A DNA stretch of 64,000 nt from Streptacidiphilus fuscans (GTDB taxonomy: Bacteria > Actinomycetota > Actinomycetes > Streptomycetales > Streptomycetaceae). Position numbers and translations under genes: made by a program. The notes under the pieces were generated by a model. It had not been told where the DNA came from. It made no database searches and saw only the letters and a program-made list of their open reading frames with translations. This document shows positions 39,849-49,529 of the stretch, one piece after another (the stretch's first letter is position 1; each line of letters begins with the position of its first letter). Where the stretch lies: NCBI RefSeq assembly GCF_015690355.1, contig NZ_JADPRT010000003.1, positions 586,474 to 650,473 of the forward strand, given 5' to 3'.

Positions 39849-40415
39849 ATGGCCCGCATCTCGCTCACCCCTCCCCGCACGCTCGTCTACCGGATCGCGG
39901 AGTGGTACTCCAAGCGCGTCTACGGCGACGTGCTGGACCCCGGGAAGGTCTACGGGCACAACACCAAGGTGCTGCTGGCCTACGCCGGGTTCGAGCGGAA
40001 GGTCGCCAAGTGGAACGCCCTCGACCAGCGGCTCGGCAGGCTGGCCGTGATGGCCTCGGCCGCGCGGATCGGCTGCTCGTGGTGCATGGACTTCGGGTAC
40101 TGGGAGGCGCACACCTCGGGCATTCCGCAGGAGAAGTTGCGGGCCGTACCGATGTGGCGCGAGCGGAGGGAACTGTTCTCGCCGCTGGAGCTCTCCGTGC
40201 TGGAGTACGCCGAGGCGATGACCGAGACCGAGCCGACCGTCACCGACGAGATGGTCGCCGGATTGCTCAAGCAGCTCGGGGAGCCGGCGTTCGTCGAGCT
40301 GACCGCGCTCGTCGCCGTGGAGAACCTCCGATCCCGCGTCAACTCCGCCGTGGGGCTCGTCGGACAGGGTTTCAAGGACCGCTGCGAGGTGCGCGGGGTA
40401 ACGTCGAAGATGTGA
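39849..40415 (+). CDS. Carboxymuconolactone decarboxylase / AhpD-like protein
   Basis: A 188-residue helical AhpD-fold protein with the redox pair C76-S-W-C79 in IGCSWCMDFGYWEAH, as in AhpD-type peroxidase partners. A thiol-disulfide or hydroperoxide role is likely. It is translationally coupled to the downstream sigma gene (GTGA overlap at 40412-40415). Such genes (COE: carboxymuconolactone decarboxylase, oxidoreductase or epimerase) are the hallmark partners of ECF41 sigma factors. Confidence 0.9.
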   Translation: MARISLTPPRTLVYRIAEWYSKRVYGDVLDPGKVYGHNTKVLLAYAGFERKVAKWNALDQRLGRLAVMASAARIGCSWCMDFGYWEAHTSGIPQEKLRAVPMWRERRELFSPLELSVLEYAEAMTETEPTVTDEMVAGLLKQLGEPAFVELTALVAVENLRSRVNSAVGLVGQGFKDRCEVRGVTSKM

Positions 40416-41323
40416 CCGACAGCGCCGTTCTGACGACCTTCGAGGAGCACCGTTCCACGCTCTTCGGCATCGCCTACCGCATGCTGAGCAGCGTGGCCGA
40501 CGCCGAGGACATCGTGCAGGACGCCTGGCTGAAGTGGAGCGCGCTCGACGTCGACCGGATCACCCAGCCGCGTGCGTACCTCGCCCGGACGGTCACCAAC
40601 CTGTCGCTGAACAAGCTTCAGTCCGCCACGGCCCAGCGCGAGTCCTATGTCGGACCGTGGCTGCCCGAGCCGTTGGTGACCGCGCCGGACGCGCCGGTGG
40701 CAGCCGACGCCGGCGACGTCGTGGAGCAGGCGGAGAGCGTCTCGCTGGCCATGCTGGTGGTCCTGGAGACGCTCTCGCCGCTGGAGCGGGCGGTCTTCCT
40801 GCTCAAGGAGGTCTTCGGGTTCTCCTTCGCCGAGATCGGCGGCATGCTGGACCGCTCCGAGGCGGCGGTCCGTCAGGTCGGCAGCCGCGCCCGCTCCCAC
40901 GTGCAGGCGCGGCGTCCCCGCTACGACGCCCCGGCGGAGACGCGGCGGGCGGCGACGGAGGAGTTCCTCGCCGCGTGCCTCGGCGGGGACATGAACCGGA
41001 TGATGGAGCTGCTCGCCCCCGACGTCACCGTCTGGTCCGACGGCGGCGGCAAGATCCGCGCGGCGCTGCGTCCGCTGCACGGTCCGGACAACGTGGTCCG
41101 CTGGACGCTGGGCGTGCTGGCGCGCTACCTCCCGGGGCAGCTCGGGGTCCACCCGGTCAACGTCAACGGCAAGTTCGGCGTCCTGATCACCGCCGACGGG
41201 GTCGCCGACGACGTGCTGACCGCCGAGCTGGACGAGAACGGCCTGATCTCGGAGGTCCGGCTGATCCGTAACCCGGACAAGCTCCGGCACGTCACCGTGC
41301 CGGAGGCGCCTACCGGCGAGTGA
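40412..41323 (+). CDS. ECF41 (SigJ-like) RNA polymerase sigma factor
   Basis: 303 residues. Sigma-2 domain (about 8-75: FEEHRSTLFGIAYRMLSSVADAEDIVQDAWLKW), linker with WLPEP at 83-87, sigma-4 domain (about 115-165: LSPLERAVFLLKEVFGFSFAEIGGMLDRSEAAVRQ), and a SnoaL-like C-terminal extension (about 185-300). The three ECF41 hallmark motifs are all present: WLPEP, DGGGK (210-214) and NPDKL (287-291). The extension acts in place of an anti-sigma factor in studied members. It is coupled to the upstream CMD-family gene. Confidence 0.94.
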   Translation: MTDSAVLTTFEEHRSTLFGIAYRMLSSVADAEDIVQDAWLKWSALDVDRITQPRAYLARTVTNLSLNKLQSATAQRESYVGPWLPEPLVTAPDAPVAADAGDVVEQAESVSLAMLVVLETLSPLERAVFLLKEVFGFSFAEIGGMLDRSEAAVRQVGSRARSHVQARRPRYDAPAETRRAATEEFLAACLGGDMNRMMELLAPDVTVWSDGGGKIRAALRPLHGPDNVVRWTLGVLARYLPGQLGVHPVNVNGKFGVLITADGVADDVLTAELDENGLISEVRLIRNPDKLRHVTVPEAPTGE

Positions 41324-41354
41324 ACTGCCTGCTGGCTAACTACCTGCTGGCGAA

Positions 41355-42290
41355 CTACCGGCTGGTGAACCGGGCGACGGCCACACCGCCGAGGCAGAGC
41401 ACGCCGCCGCCGACGGCGACCCAGGTGGGCGTCTCGCCCAGCATCAGCCAGCCGAGCAGGATCGAGATCGGCGGGACCAGGTAGGTGGTGGCGCCGAGCT
41501 TGCCCGCCTTCGTGCGGGCCAGGGCGTAGCCCCAGGTGGTGAAGGCGACAGCGGTCGGCATCAGGCCCAGGTAGACGGTCCAGACGATCGCGGAGGTGTG
41601 CGCCTTGGGCAGCTCGTCGACCAGCTGCGGGCCGAACGGCAGGCACACGACCAGGCCGACGCAGCAGGCGAGGAAGGTCAGCGGCAGCGGGGCGACCCGG
41701 CTGAGCAGGGGCTTCTGCAGGATCACCGACACCGCGTAGACCACGGCGGAGCCGACGCAGAAGGCCGCGCCGAGCCAGTCCGTGCGCCCGTGCTGTGCCG
41801 AGCCGAACCCGATGACCAGCACGCCGGAGAAGGAGACGGCGACGCCGAGCAGCAGTGACTTCGGCAGACCCTCCTTGAGCGCGATCCCCGCGATCACGGC
41901 GATCAGGATCGGACTCACGTTGACCAGCATCGACGCCGTCCCGGCGTCGACCCGCTGCTCGGCGGTGTTGAGCATCAGGTTGTAGGCGCCGAACCACAGC
42001 ACGCCGATGAGCAGGATGCGCGGCAGATCCCGCCGCGACGGCCACGCTTCGCGCCGGACCAACGTCATCGCACCCAGCGCGGCGGCCCCGACCGCGAGCC
42101 GGAGCAGCGCGAGCGGCCCCGCGGCCAGGTCGTGCCCGGCGGACCGGATCCCGACGAAGGCGGACGCCCACAGCACCACGGTCACGCCTGCGGCGAGCGC
42201 GGCGAGGCGCGCCGTTCGGCGCGGGGAGTCGGGGGAGGCGGCGGGGTCGGATTCGGGGAGGAGAGGTGCGGTGGTGCTTTCCGTGGTCAC
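41355..42290 (-). CDS. EamA/DMT-family transporter
   Basis: A 311-residue integral membrane protein with ten predicted helices in two EamA repeats (the first starting AAGVTVVLWASAFVGIRSA, the second LGAAFCVGSAVVYAVSVILQKPLL). It belongs to the drug/metabolite transporter superfamily, usually metabolite or amino-acid exporters. The substrate is unknown. GTG start at 42290. Convergent with the ECF41 gene; the 31 bases between them hold degenerate CTGCTGGC repeats but no clear hairpin. Confidence 0.92.
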   Translation of the reverse strand: MTTESTTAPLLPESDPAASPDSPRRTARLAALAAGVTVVLWASAFVGIRSAGHDLAAGPLALLRLAVGAAALGAMTLVRREAWPSRRDLPRILLIGVLWFGAYNLMLNTAEQRVDAGTASMLVNVSPILIAVIAGIALKEGLPKSLLLGVAVSFSGVLVIGFGSAQHGRTDWLGAAFCVGSAVVYAVSVILQKPLLSRVAPLPLTFLACCVGLVVCLPFGPQLVDELPKAHTSAIVWTVYLGLMPTAVAFTTWGYALARTKAGKLGATTYLVPPISILLGWLMLGETPTWVAVGGGVLCLGGVAVARFTSR

Positions 42291-42380
42291 GCCTCAAGGG
42301 TTCCGACGTGCGGAGGACGCTGCAAGCGGTATACGGACACGGCACTACTGACATCCCGCCAAGCTCCGCTTTGGGCAAAC

Positions 42381-42610
42381 GGGACGTTGCACTCCAGGGG
42401 CGCGGGGCTCTGCTGATGTGCGGCTTCGCCGCGTGGGCGCGATCAACCATCCTGTGCGGATGGCCCTGCGCGTTCGGGGCTTTGCCTGCGTGGGTGGCTT
42501 GTCGCGCAGTTCCCCGCGCCCCTGGGGGTTGCAACTACCTGCGGGAGCGAGAGCCTGCTGCGCCGACGCGGCGTAGCCGCAGGCCGTCAGAGCCCCGCGC
42601 CCCTGGTGGT
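42381..42610. repeat. Long copy of the palindromic repeat plus a second partial copy
   Basis: A full unit at 42381-42550 runs from GGGACGTTGCACTCCAGGGGCGCGGGG to CCCCGCGCCCCTGGGGGTTGCAACTACC. A second, degenerate unit (42551-42610) again contains AGCCCCGCGCCCCTGG. It fills the 358-base space between two divergent genes, so here it is not at a 3' end and must coexist with two promoters. Confidence 0.85.
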
Positions 42611-42648
42611 GCCACCGTGCGCCGCAGCGAACGTTTAGAGTGCCGAGC

Positions 42649-43458
42649 ATGTCGCCCGCCTCGCGTCCCCGTGCGCGTACCTACGACCGCCTCAAGTCCC
42701 GTGCCGCGCTTCGCGCGCAGGCGGAGGCGTTGTGGGGGGTCGTCGAAGGGCTCGACGAGGCGCGGTTGGAGCTGCCCACCCGACTCGGCAGCTGGCGCGT
42801 GCGCGAGCTGCTCGCGCATCTGGCCACCGCCTTCGACGCGCTGCCGCGCTTTCTCGCCGCGCCCGACGACGGGGCGCAGGCCGCCGGCACCCTCGCCGAC
42901 TGGGCCGCGGGCACCCGGACCTCCGCCGCGGCGATCGCGGACGCCGCCGCGGAGGGCGCGGCGAAGGCCGACGACGTGCGGGCCGCGCTCCGTACGGCGA
43001 TCGACGGCGCGCTCGTCGAGCTCGATCCCGAGCGGCACGGGCCGGAGACGCGGGTCGTCCACCGGCGGGGCGCGATGCTGTTCGACGACTACCTGGTGAC
43101 CCGCCTGGTCGAGACCGTCGTCCACGCCGACGACCTCGCGGACGCGCTCGGGATCGACGCTTTCCCGCACGACCGGCACGCGCTCGCGTCCGCCTGCCGC
43201 CTGCTCGCCGACGCGCTCGCCACGCGCGCGCCGGGCGGGGCGGTGGAGCTGCGGATCCCGCCGTTCGCCGTCGTCCAGTGCGTCGAGGGGCCGCGGCACA
43301 CGCGCGGCACGCCGCCCAACGTCGTCGAGACCGCGCCGCTGCCGTGGATCCGCCTGGCGACGGGCCGGACCACCTGGGCGCAGGCGCTGGACGTGGCGGA
43401 ACTCACGGCCAGCGGTGAGCGCAGCGATCTGTCCTCACTACTCCCCGTGATGGGCTGA
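42649..43458 (+). CDS. Maleylpyruvate isomerase-like / sterol-carrier family protein
   Basis: A 269-residue soluble protein. The N-terminal helical part (GSWRVRELLAHLATAFDALPRFL, then ETVVHADDLADALG) has the DinB/MDMPI four-helix bundle pattern with metal-ligand-like histidines at the usual three places. The C-terminal ~90 residues resemble the SCP2-like domain (WIRLATGRTTWAQALDVAELTASGERSDLSSLLPVMG). Mycothiol-dependent chemistry is possible but unproven. ATG 42649 is chosen; GTG 42640 is in frame. Confidence 0.82.
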   Translation: MSPASRPRARTYDRLKSRAALRAQAEALWGVVEGLDEARLELPTRLGSWRVRELLAHLATAFDALPRFLAAPDDGAQAAGTLADWAAGTRTSAAAIADAAAEGAAKADDVRAALRTAIDGALVELDPERHGPETRVVHRRGAMLFDDYLVTRLVETVVHADDLADALGIDAFPHDRHALASACRLLADALATRAPGGAVELRIPPFAVVQCVEGPRHTRGTPPNVVETAPLPWIRLATGRTTWAQALDVAELTASGERSDLSSLLPVMG

Positions 43459-43559
43459 GGGCGGTCTACGCGCGTCCGGAGCCCCTTACGCTGCCCTCCG
43501 AAATCGAATGGATCTTGCGTCGTCGGCCCGGCGTGTCCACCTGCCCTAGACTCGGTGAC

Positions 43560-45137
43560 GTGCCACGTGGTGACGGACGACTCAGCCATGACCTCCTCCC
43601 CGGCGAGAAGGGCCCGCAGGACGCCTGCGGCGTCTTCGGAGTCTGGGCCCCCGGCGAAGAGGTATCCAAGCTCACTTACTTCGCTCTCTATGCCTTGCAG
43701 CACCGCGGACAGGAGTCCGCGGGCATCGCCGTGAGCAACGGCTCGCAGATCCTGGTCTACAAGGACATGGGCCTTGTCTCCCAGGTCTTCGACGAGACCT
43801 CGCTCAACTCCCTCCAGGGCCACATGGCGGTGGGCCACTGCCGCTACTCCACCACCGGTTCCTCGGTGTGGGAGAACGCCCAGCCGACCTTCCGTGCGAC
43901 CGCGCACGGCAGCCTCGCGCTCGGTCACAACGGCAACCTGGTCAACACCGCCGAGCTGGCCAAGCTGGTCGCCGAGCTGCCCGGTGAGGAGCACGTCTCG
44001 CGCTCCGGCCGCCCGGTGGTCACCAACGACACCGACCTGCTCACCGCCCTCCTCGCGGGCCAGCCGGACCTCTCCATCGAGGAGACCGCCCGTCAGGTCC
44101 TGCCGAAGGTCAAGGGCGCGTTCTCGCTGGTCTTCATGGACGAGCAGACCCTCTACGCCGCCCGCGACCCGCAGGGCATCCGCCCGCTGGTGCTGGGCCG
44201 GCTGGAGCGCGGCTGGGTCGTCGCCTCCGAGACGGCCGCGCTCGACATCGTCGGCGCGTCCTTCATCCGTGAGGTCGAGCCCGGCGAGCTGATCGCCGTC
44301 GACGAGAACGGCCTGCGCACCTCGCGCTTCGCCGAGGCCGCGCCCAAGGGCTGCGTCTTCGAGTACGTCTACCTGGCCCGCCCGGACACCACCATCTCCG
44401 GCCGCAACGTCCACCTCTCCCGCGTGGAGATGGGCCGGACGCTGGCCAAGGAGGCCCCGGTCGAGGCCGACCTGGTGATAGCGACCCCCGAGTCCGGCAC
44501 CCCGGCCGCCATCGGCTACGCCGAGCAGAGCGGCATCCCGTTCGGCTCCGGGCTGGTCAAGAACGCCTATGTGGGCCGGACCTTCATCCAGCCCAACCAG
44601 ACCATCCGTCAGCTCGGCATCCGGCTCAAGCTGAACCCGCTGAAGGACGTCATCCGCGGCAAGCGGCTGGTCGTCGTGGACGACTCGATCGTCCGCGGCA
44701 ACACCCAGCGCGCCCTGGTCCGGATGCTCCGCGAGGCGGGCGCGGCCGAGGTCCACATCCGGATCTCCTCGCCGCCGGTCAAGTGGCCCTGCTTCTACGG
44801 CATCGACTTCGCCACCCGGGCCGAGCTGATCGCCAACGGCCTGTCCGTGGACGAGATCGCCGCCTCGCTCGGCGCGGACTCGCTGGCGTACATCTCGATC
44901 GACGGCATGATCTCCGCGACCGACCAGCCGAAGGACCGGCTCTGCCGGGCCTGCTTCGACGGCGTCTACCCGGTCGAACTGCCCGACCCCGAGCTGCTCG
45001 GCAAGCACCTGCTGGAGGCGGAGATCTCCGCCGCCAAGCAGGCCCCGCCGACGCGCGGTGGCAACCGCTCGGACGTCGACGGCGTGCAGACGCTGATCGG
45101 CGGCCCCGGCGCGGCCGACGCGCTGCGGCGCCCGTAG
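43560..45137 (+). CDS. purF: Amidophosphoribosyltransferase
   Basis: 525 residues; the committed step of purine synthesis (PRPP plus glutamine gives phosphoribosylamine). It is an Ntn-type glutaminase whose nucleophile Cys is residue 23 (QDACGVFGVW), so a 22-residue propeptide must be removed, as in the B. subtilis-type enzymes. The PRPP loop is RLVVVDDSIVRGNTQ, and cysteines for a 4Fe-4S cluster are present (for example WPCFYGID and LCRACFDGVYP). The GTG start is at 43560. purM follows 83 bases on, probably as an operon. Confidence 0.97.
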   Translation: MPRGDGRLSHDLLPGEKGPQDACGVFGVWAPGEEVSKLTYFALYALQHRGQESAGIAVSNGSQILVYKDMGLVSQVFDETSLNSLQGHMAVGHCRYSTTGSSVWENAQPTFRATAHGSLALGHNGNLVNTAELAKLVAELPGEEHVSRSGRPVVTNDTDLLTALLAGQPDLSIEETARQVLPKVKGAFSLVFMDEQTLYAARDPQGIRPLVLGRLERGWVVASETAALDIVGASFIREVEPGELIAVDENGLRTSRFAEAAPKGCVFEYVYLARPDTTISGRNVHLSRVEMGRTLAKEAPVEADLVIATPESGTPAAIGYAEQSGIPFGSGLVKNAYVGRTFIQPNQTIRQLGIRLKLNPLKDVIRGKRLVVVDDSIVRGNTQRALVRMLREAGAAEVHIRISSPPVKWPCFYGIDFATRAELIANGLSVDEIAASLGADSLAYISIDGMISATDQPKDRLCRACFDGVYPVELPDPELLGKHLLEAEISAAKQAPPTRGGNRSDVDGVQTLIGGPGAADALRRP

Positions 45138-45220
45138 TCGGCGACGGTGGGACGGGCGCAGGCGCCCGTCCCACCCCCAGGTTTTCCTATACGCAAGATC
45201 TGACCCGAAAGGGCCGTCCC

Positions 45221-46300
45221 GTGAGTGACCAGCAGTCCAGTGGTGCGACCTACGCCGCCGCAGGCGTCTCCATCGAGGCCGGGGACCTGGCCGTCGAGCT
45301 GATGAAGGAGTGGGTCGGCAAGACCACCCGCCCCGAGGTCGTCGGCGGCCTGGGCGGCTTCGCCGGGCTCTTCGACGCCAGCGCCTTCAAGCGCTACGAG
45401 CGCCCGCTGCTGGCCACCGCGACGGACGGCGTCGGCACCAAGGTCGCGCTGGCCGCGGCGATGGACAAGCACGACACCATCGGCCACGACCTCGTCGGCA
45501 TGGTCGTCGACGACCTGGTCGTGTGTGGCGCCGAGCCGCTGTTCATGACCGACTACATCTGCGTCGGCAAGGTCCACCCGGAGCGGGTCGCGCAGATCGT
45601 CAAGGGCATCGCCGAGGGCTGCGTCCTGGCGGGCTGCTCGCTGGTCGGAGGCGAGACCGCGGAGCACCCGGGCCTGCTCGGCCCCAACGAGTACGACGTG
45701 GCCGGTGCGGGCACCGGCGTGGTCGAGGCCGACGCCCTGCTCGGCGCGCACCGGGTGCGCGCGGGCGACGTGGTCATCGCGATGGCGGCCTCCGGCCTGC
45801 ACAGCAACGGCTACTCGCTGGTCCGCCACGTCCTGCTGAAGGAAGCCGGCTGGCAGCTGGACCGGGAGGTCCCGGAGTTCGGCCGGACGCTCGGCGAGGA
45901 GCTGCTGGAGCCGACGCGGATCTACTCCCTGGACTGCTTGGCGCTGGCGCGGGCGACCGAGATCCACGCCTTCTCCCACGTCACGGGCGGCGGCCTGGCG
46001 GCGAACCTGGCCCGCGTCATCCCCGAGGGCCTGCACGCGCGGCTGGACCGCGGCACGTGGACGCCGATGCCGGTCTTCCAGACGGTGGCCGAGGTCGGCA
46101 AGATGCAGACGCTGGAGATCGAGAAGACGCTCAACATGGGCATCGGCATGGTGGCGGTCGTGCCGCCGGAGTCCGTGGACGCCGTCATGGCGGTCCTGGA
46201 GGACCGTGACGTCGAGTCCTGGCTCCTGGGCGACATCGTGGCCCGCGAGGGCGAGTACGCGACGGCGGAGGGCGCGTCGCTGTACGGCGAGTACGCCTGA
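45221..46300 (+). CDS. purM: Phosphoribosylformylglycinamidine cyclo-ligase
   Basis: A 359-residue AIR synthetase that closes the imidazole ring of FGAM with ATP. Family motifs are TTRPEVVGGLGGFAGLFD, ATDGVGTKVALA, GHDLVGMVVDDLVVCGAEPLFMTDY, GGETAEHPG and HVTGGGLAANLARV. GTG 45221 with GAAAGGG at 45207-45213. The palindromic repeat at 46313 lies just after its stop codon. Confidence 0.97.
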   Translation: MSDQQSSGATYAAAGVSIEAGDLAVELMKEWVGKTTRPEVVGGLGGFAGLFDASAFKRYERPLLATATDGVGTKVALAAAMDKHDTIGHDLVGMVVDDLVVCGAEPLFMTDYICVGKVHPERVAQIVKGIAEGCVLAGCSLVGGETAEHPGLLGPNEYDVAGAGTGVVEADALLGAHRVRAGDVVIAMAASGLHSNGYSLVRHVLLKEAGWQLDREVPEFGRTLGEELLEPTRIYSLDCLALARATEIHAFSHVTGGGLAANLARVIPEGLHARLDRGTWTPMPVFQTVAEVGKMQTLEIEKTLNMGIGMVAVVPPESVDAVMAVLEDRDVESWLLGDIVAREGEYATAEGASLYGEYA

Positions 46301-46312
46301 CATTTGGCAGAC

Positions 46313-46444
46313 GGGACGTTGCACACGTCCAGGGGCGCGGGGAACTGCGCGACAGCCACCATGGGTGGTGGGTCGCCGAGCGAGCAGGGCCATCCGTACA
46401 GGGTGGTTGCTCGCGCAGTTCCTCGCGCCCCTACGTCGTGCAAC
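46313..46444. repeat. Full copy of the palindromic repeat
   Basis: It runs from GGGACGTTGCACACGTCC to CGCGCCCCTACGTCGTGCAAC. The inner arms GGGGCGCGGGGAACTGCGCG and CGCGCAGTTCCTCGCGCCCC pair around a core with CCATCCGTAC. It lies 12 bases after the purM stop codon and may terminate it. Confidence 0.88.
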
Positions 46445-46536
46445 TAACGGCGGCAGCACACGTACCCCGTGCAGAAACGACGAAGTGCCGGTTCGGCATG
46501 GTGCGCCGAACCGGCTCCGTCGTTTGCTGCGGGACG

Positions 46537-46773
46537 TCAGGCCCGTTTGCGAGGGGGACTTTCGTCCACGTCCTCGTCTTCCTCGTCGCTGTAGTACGAG
46601 GCGTACGGATCGTCGTCGTCCTCGTCGTCGTCGAACGGCTCCGGATTGACCGTCTCGTTCGTCGACGCAACGCCCAGCTCATTGGCCAGGCGCGACGCGT
46701 CGAAACCGCCGCTGTTGTACTTCAGCTGGCGGGCGACCTTTGTCTGCTTGGCCTTGGCCCGGCCGCGCCCCAT
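46537..46773 (-). CDS. DUF3073 family protein
   Basis: 78 residues: a basic N-terminus (MGRGRAKAKQTKVARQLKYNSGGFD) matching DUF3073, then a very acidic tail with a run of Asp/Glu and a basic last segment (PPRKRA). It is a conserved actinobacterial companion of the purM/bldC region. The charge pattern suggests nucleic-acid or ribosome contact, but the function is unknown. Confidence 0.92.
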   Translation of the reverse strand: MGRGRAKAKQTKVARQLKYNSGGFDASRLANELGVASTNETVNPEPFDDDEDDDDPYASYYSDEEDEDVDESPPRKRA

Positions 46774-47157
46774 GGCTCGACCCCCTCAACGACGGAGCTC
46801 ACGGCTCCGAGTCTTGTCACGCGTTCATGATTGGGAACGGCTCCTCGTTGAGATGAGAGAGCCGGTCCTTAGAGCAACAACGGTACCTGCTTCCAGCGCC
46901 GTACGGTACGCCGCCTGTGCGACGTGGCGCACGCCACCCCCGGTTGTGACCATATTGATGCAGGTCAGGGCCGCAAGAAGGGGCGAAGGACCGACCGTGG
47001 ACAGCGCGTCCGCAGTGACCGATCCGACACGATTATCCCCCGTACGGGCAAGGGGTATCCCCCGGACGGGGGCGTCAGGTGAGAACGCCGTTCCCGTCCG
47101 GGGGTATCCGTCGCCGTGCTGCCGCCGTGCTGCCGACGTGCTGTCGGCGTGCCGGGC
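46774..47157. other. Intergenic region with a vdh terminator-like hairpin
   Basis: 384 bases without a gene. The DUF3073 promoter should lie at its left end (46780-46880). A long hairpin at about 47059-47105 pairs CCCCGGACGGG with CCCGTCCGGGG, with a further inner GGCGT/ACGCC. It lies some 50 bases after the vdh stop codon on the minus strand and is a likely terminator. Short repeats of GTGCTGCCG occupy 47110-47150. Confidence 0.55.
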
Positions 47158-48285
47158 TCAGCGCGAGCGCGGCAGCAGGATCGTGCGGAGGCGGCCGACC
47201 TCGGCCATCCGGCGCTCGGCGAGGCGGTCCGCGGCGACCGCCGGCGGGACGCCCTCGGACTCGGCCAGGGCGAAGATCTCGAGGGTGGTGTCGAAGATCT
47301 TGGCGGCCTTGGTCTTGGCGCGGTCGAAGGAGAAGCCCTCGATCTCGTCCGCGACCTGGATCACGCCACCGGCGTTGACCAGGTAGTCGGGCGCGTAGAG
47401 GATCCCGCGGTCGGCGAGGTCCTTCTCGACGCCCGGGTGGGCGAGCTGGTTGTTGGCCGCACCGCAGACGATCGTCGCGGTCAGCGCGGGCACGGTCTCG
47501 TCGTTGAGAGCGCCGCCCAGCGCGCACGGGGCGTAGACGTCCAGGTTGGCGCGGATCAGCGACTCGGTGTCGGCGGCGACCTCGACGCCCGGGTGCGCGG
47601 CACGGACGCGATTGACCGCGTCCTCGCGCACGTCGGTCACGACGACCTGCGCGCCGTCGTTGACCAGGTGCTCGACCAGGTAGTGGCCGACCTTGCCGAT
47701 GCCGGCCACGCCGACGCGGCGGCCCTCGAGCGAGGGGGAGCCCCAGCGGTGCTGCGCGGCGGCGCGCATGCCCTGGAAGACGCCGAAGGAGGTCAGCACG
47801 GACGAGTCGCCCGCGCCGCCGTACTCGGGGGAGCGGCCGGTGACGTAGTCGCACTCGCGGGCGATGACGTCCATGTCGGCCACATAGGTGCCGACGTCGC
47901 AGGCGGTGACGTAGCGGCCGCCGAGGGACTGCACGAAGCGGCCGTAGGCGCGCAGCAGGGCCTCGGTCTTGATCTTGGTCGGGTCCCCGATGATGACGGC
48001 CTTGCCGCCGCCGAGGTCGAGCCCGGCCAGGGCGTTCTTGTAGGACATGCCCCGGGAGAGGTTGAGGGCGTCCTGGACGGCCTCCTCCTCCGTGGCGTAC
48101 GCGTGGAAGCGCGTGCCGCCGAGGGCGGGGCCCAGGGCGGTGGAGTGGATCGCGATGACGGCCTTCAGGCCGGTGTCGCGGTCGTGGCACAGGACGACCT
48201 GCTCATGGCTGTCGCCGGGCGCCGAGGTGGCGTCGCTCGAGAAGATTCGGCTGAGTACGCCGGATCGCTCACTGACATCAGTCAC
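47158..48285 (-). CDS. vdh: Valine (branched-chain/Phe) dehydrogenase
   Basis: A 375-residue NAD-dependent amino-acid dehydrogenase that deaminates valine and other branched amino acids, feeding acyl-CoA starters. The catalytic lysines lie in [21 protein letters not shown], with [15 protein letters not shown] and the Rossmann motif [17 protein letters not shown]. The N-terminal extension of about 25 residues is typical. GTG start. The position between DUF3073 and bldC matches vdh of S. coelicolor. Confidence 0.94.
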   Translation of the reverse strand: MTDVSERSGVLSRIFSSDATSAPGDSHEQVVLCHDRDTGLKAVIAIHSTALGPALGGTRFHAYATEEEAVQDALNLSRGMSYKNALAGLDLGGGKAVIIGDPTKIKTEALLRAYGRFVQSLGGRYVTACDVGTYVADMDVIARECDYVTGRSPEYGGAGDSSVLTSFGVFQGMRAAAQHRWGSPSLEGRRVGVAGIGKVGHYLVEHLVNDGAQVVVTDVREDAVNRVRAAHPGVEVAADTESLIRANLDVYAPCALGGALNDETVPALTATIVCGAANNQLAHPGVEKDLADRGILYAPDYLVNAGGVIQVADEIEGFSFDRAKTKAAKIFDTTLEIFALAESEGVPPAVAADRLAERRMAEVGRLRTILLPRSR

Positions 48286-48521
48286 GGTGGTGACTCCATT
48301 GTCGACTCGCGTCCGCTTGCGGTGGTGCGGACGTTCTCCCAGAAGCGTAGGACTGCCGGAGGGCGGTGCGGTACGTGGTCCACAGCTTGGACCGAACTCA
48401 CGTACTGCGGACGTCGGAGGGGCCGGGTGCGGGGCCGACGCCCGGTGGCGGGGCGGGCGGGGCCGGAACGGACCCTGGTCTTCCGGGCCGCTGGGCGGGG
48501 TGGGCGTGCGACGATGCCAGG

Positions 48522-49529
48522 GTGCCTATGCTGCGGACCTCGGTGCATCCTCCCTACGCCGCCTACTTGCGCGTCTACGAGCCGCTGGCGGCCTTCGCGG
48601 AGCCGGAGCGCTCGTACTGGCAGGGCTATGCCGCCGGTCGACCGCATCCCTCCGCGGTGGACGAGCGGCGCGGTCGGCTGGCCGACCTGATCGCCATGCC
48701 GCCGGTCGCGATCCCCGAGCGGGAGAGCCGGGACGCCTTCGTGCACGAGGCCGACGGCGTCCTCTACCTCTGCCCGTGGCGGACCAGGCTGCGCAGCTGG
48801 CTGGCGCTGTCCGAGCTGCGCGAGGAACTGCCACTGCCGCTGCTGGACGCGGCCGTGCCGCCGGTCGTCCGGGCCCAGGCCGAGGCTGACTGGGACCGCT
48901 GGCGGACCCGGCACCCCGACGGGCGGCCGTGGATCCTCACCAGCACCTGGAACATCCCGGTGCGCTGGTTCCTGCTCTTCGGCGAGGAGGAGCGCGAGTT
49001 CGTCCCGTCCGCCCTGGAGGACGCCGCAGGTCCGGAGCGCGGCGGCTCCGGCGCGGTGGATTCGTCCGGGGCGGAGGACGGCGCTCCGACGGCGGACGGG
49101 GGCGCGCAGGCGCGGGACGCGTCGGCCGACGGGGTGTCGTCCGCAGGCGCACAGGAGGACGCGGCCGGAGCGAAGCGCCGCACCGCGCCGGTGCTGCGCT
49201 ACCGCACGCCGATGGCCCAGGCCCGGCGCCGGGTCGCCCGCGGCTACCGGGTGCTGCGCGAGACGCTGGACGAGGGCCCGCTGGTGGCCGGCGTCGAGGA
49301 GGTCGGGCGCTGGCTGGAGGAGTTCCACCCGCGCTCCCTGGTCGAGCTGGACTACGGGGGGCTGGTTCACGCCATCCCCGAGGAGGGCCTGGCGGACGAC
49401 CGCTCGGCGGAGGACGTCGCGGAGGGCGTGGCCGCGCTGCGCGAGGGGGACCCGGTCCGGGCGGGCCGCTGCTATCGGTCGGTCACCGAGCGCTGGCGCC
49501 GGGTCCAGGACCTGCAGTTCGCCAACTGA
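48522..49529 (+). CDS. Conserved actinobacterial hypothetical protein
   Basis: 335 residues, unrecognised as a domain family but syntenic with the conserved gene between vdh and bldC. A hydrophilic N-terminal half ([22 protein letters not shown]) is followed by a conserved strand [24 protein letters not shown], a low-complexity Ala/Gly/Asp insert (about 168-220), and a helical C-terminal part. No signal peptide or membrane segment. GTG 48522 or ATG 48528 fits the conserved N-terminus; the longer frame from 48366 does not. Confidence 0.8.
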   Translation: MPMLRTSVHPPYAAYLRVYEPLAAFAEPERSYWQGYAAGRPHPSAVDERRGRLADLIAMPPVAIPERESRDAFVHEADGVLYLCPWRTRLRSWLALSELREELPLPLLDAAVPPVVRAQAEADWDRWRTRHPDGRPWILTSTWNIPVRWFLLFGEEEREFVPSALEDAAGPERGGSGAVDSSGAEDGAPTADGGAQARDASADGVSSAGAQEDAAGAKRRTAPVLRYRTPMAQARRRVARGYRVLRETLDEGPLVAGVEEVGRWLEEFHPRSLVELDYGGLVHAIPEEGLADDRSAEDVAEGVAALREGDPVRAGRCYRSVTERWRRVQDLQFAN

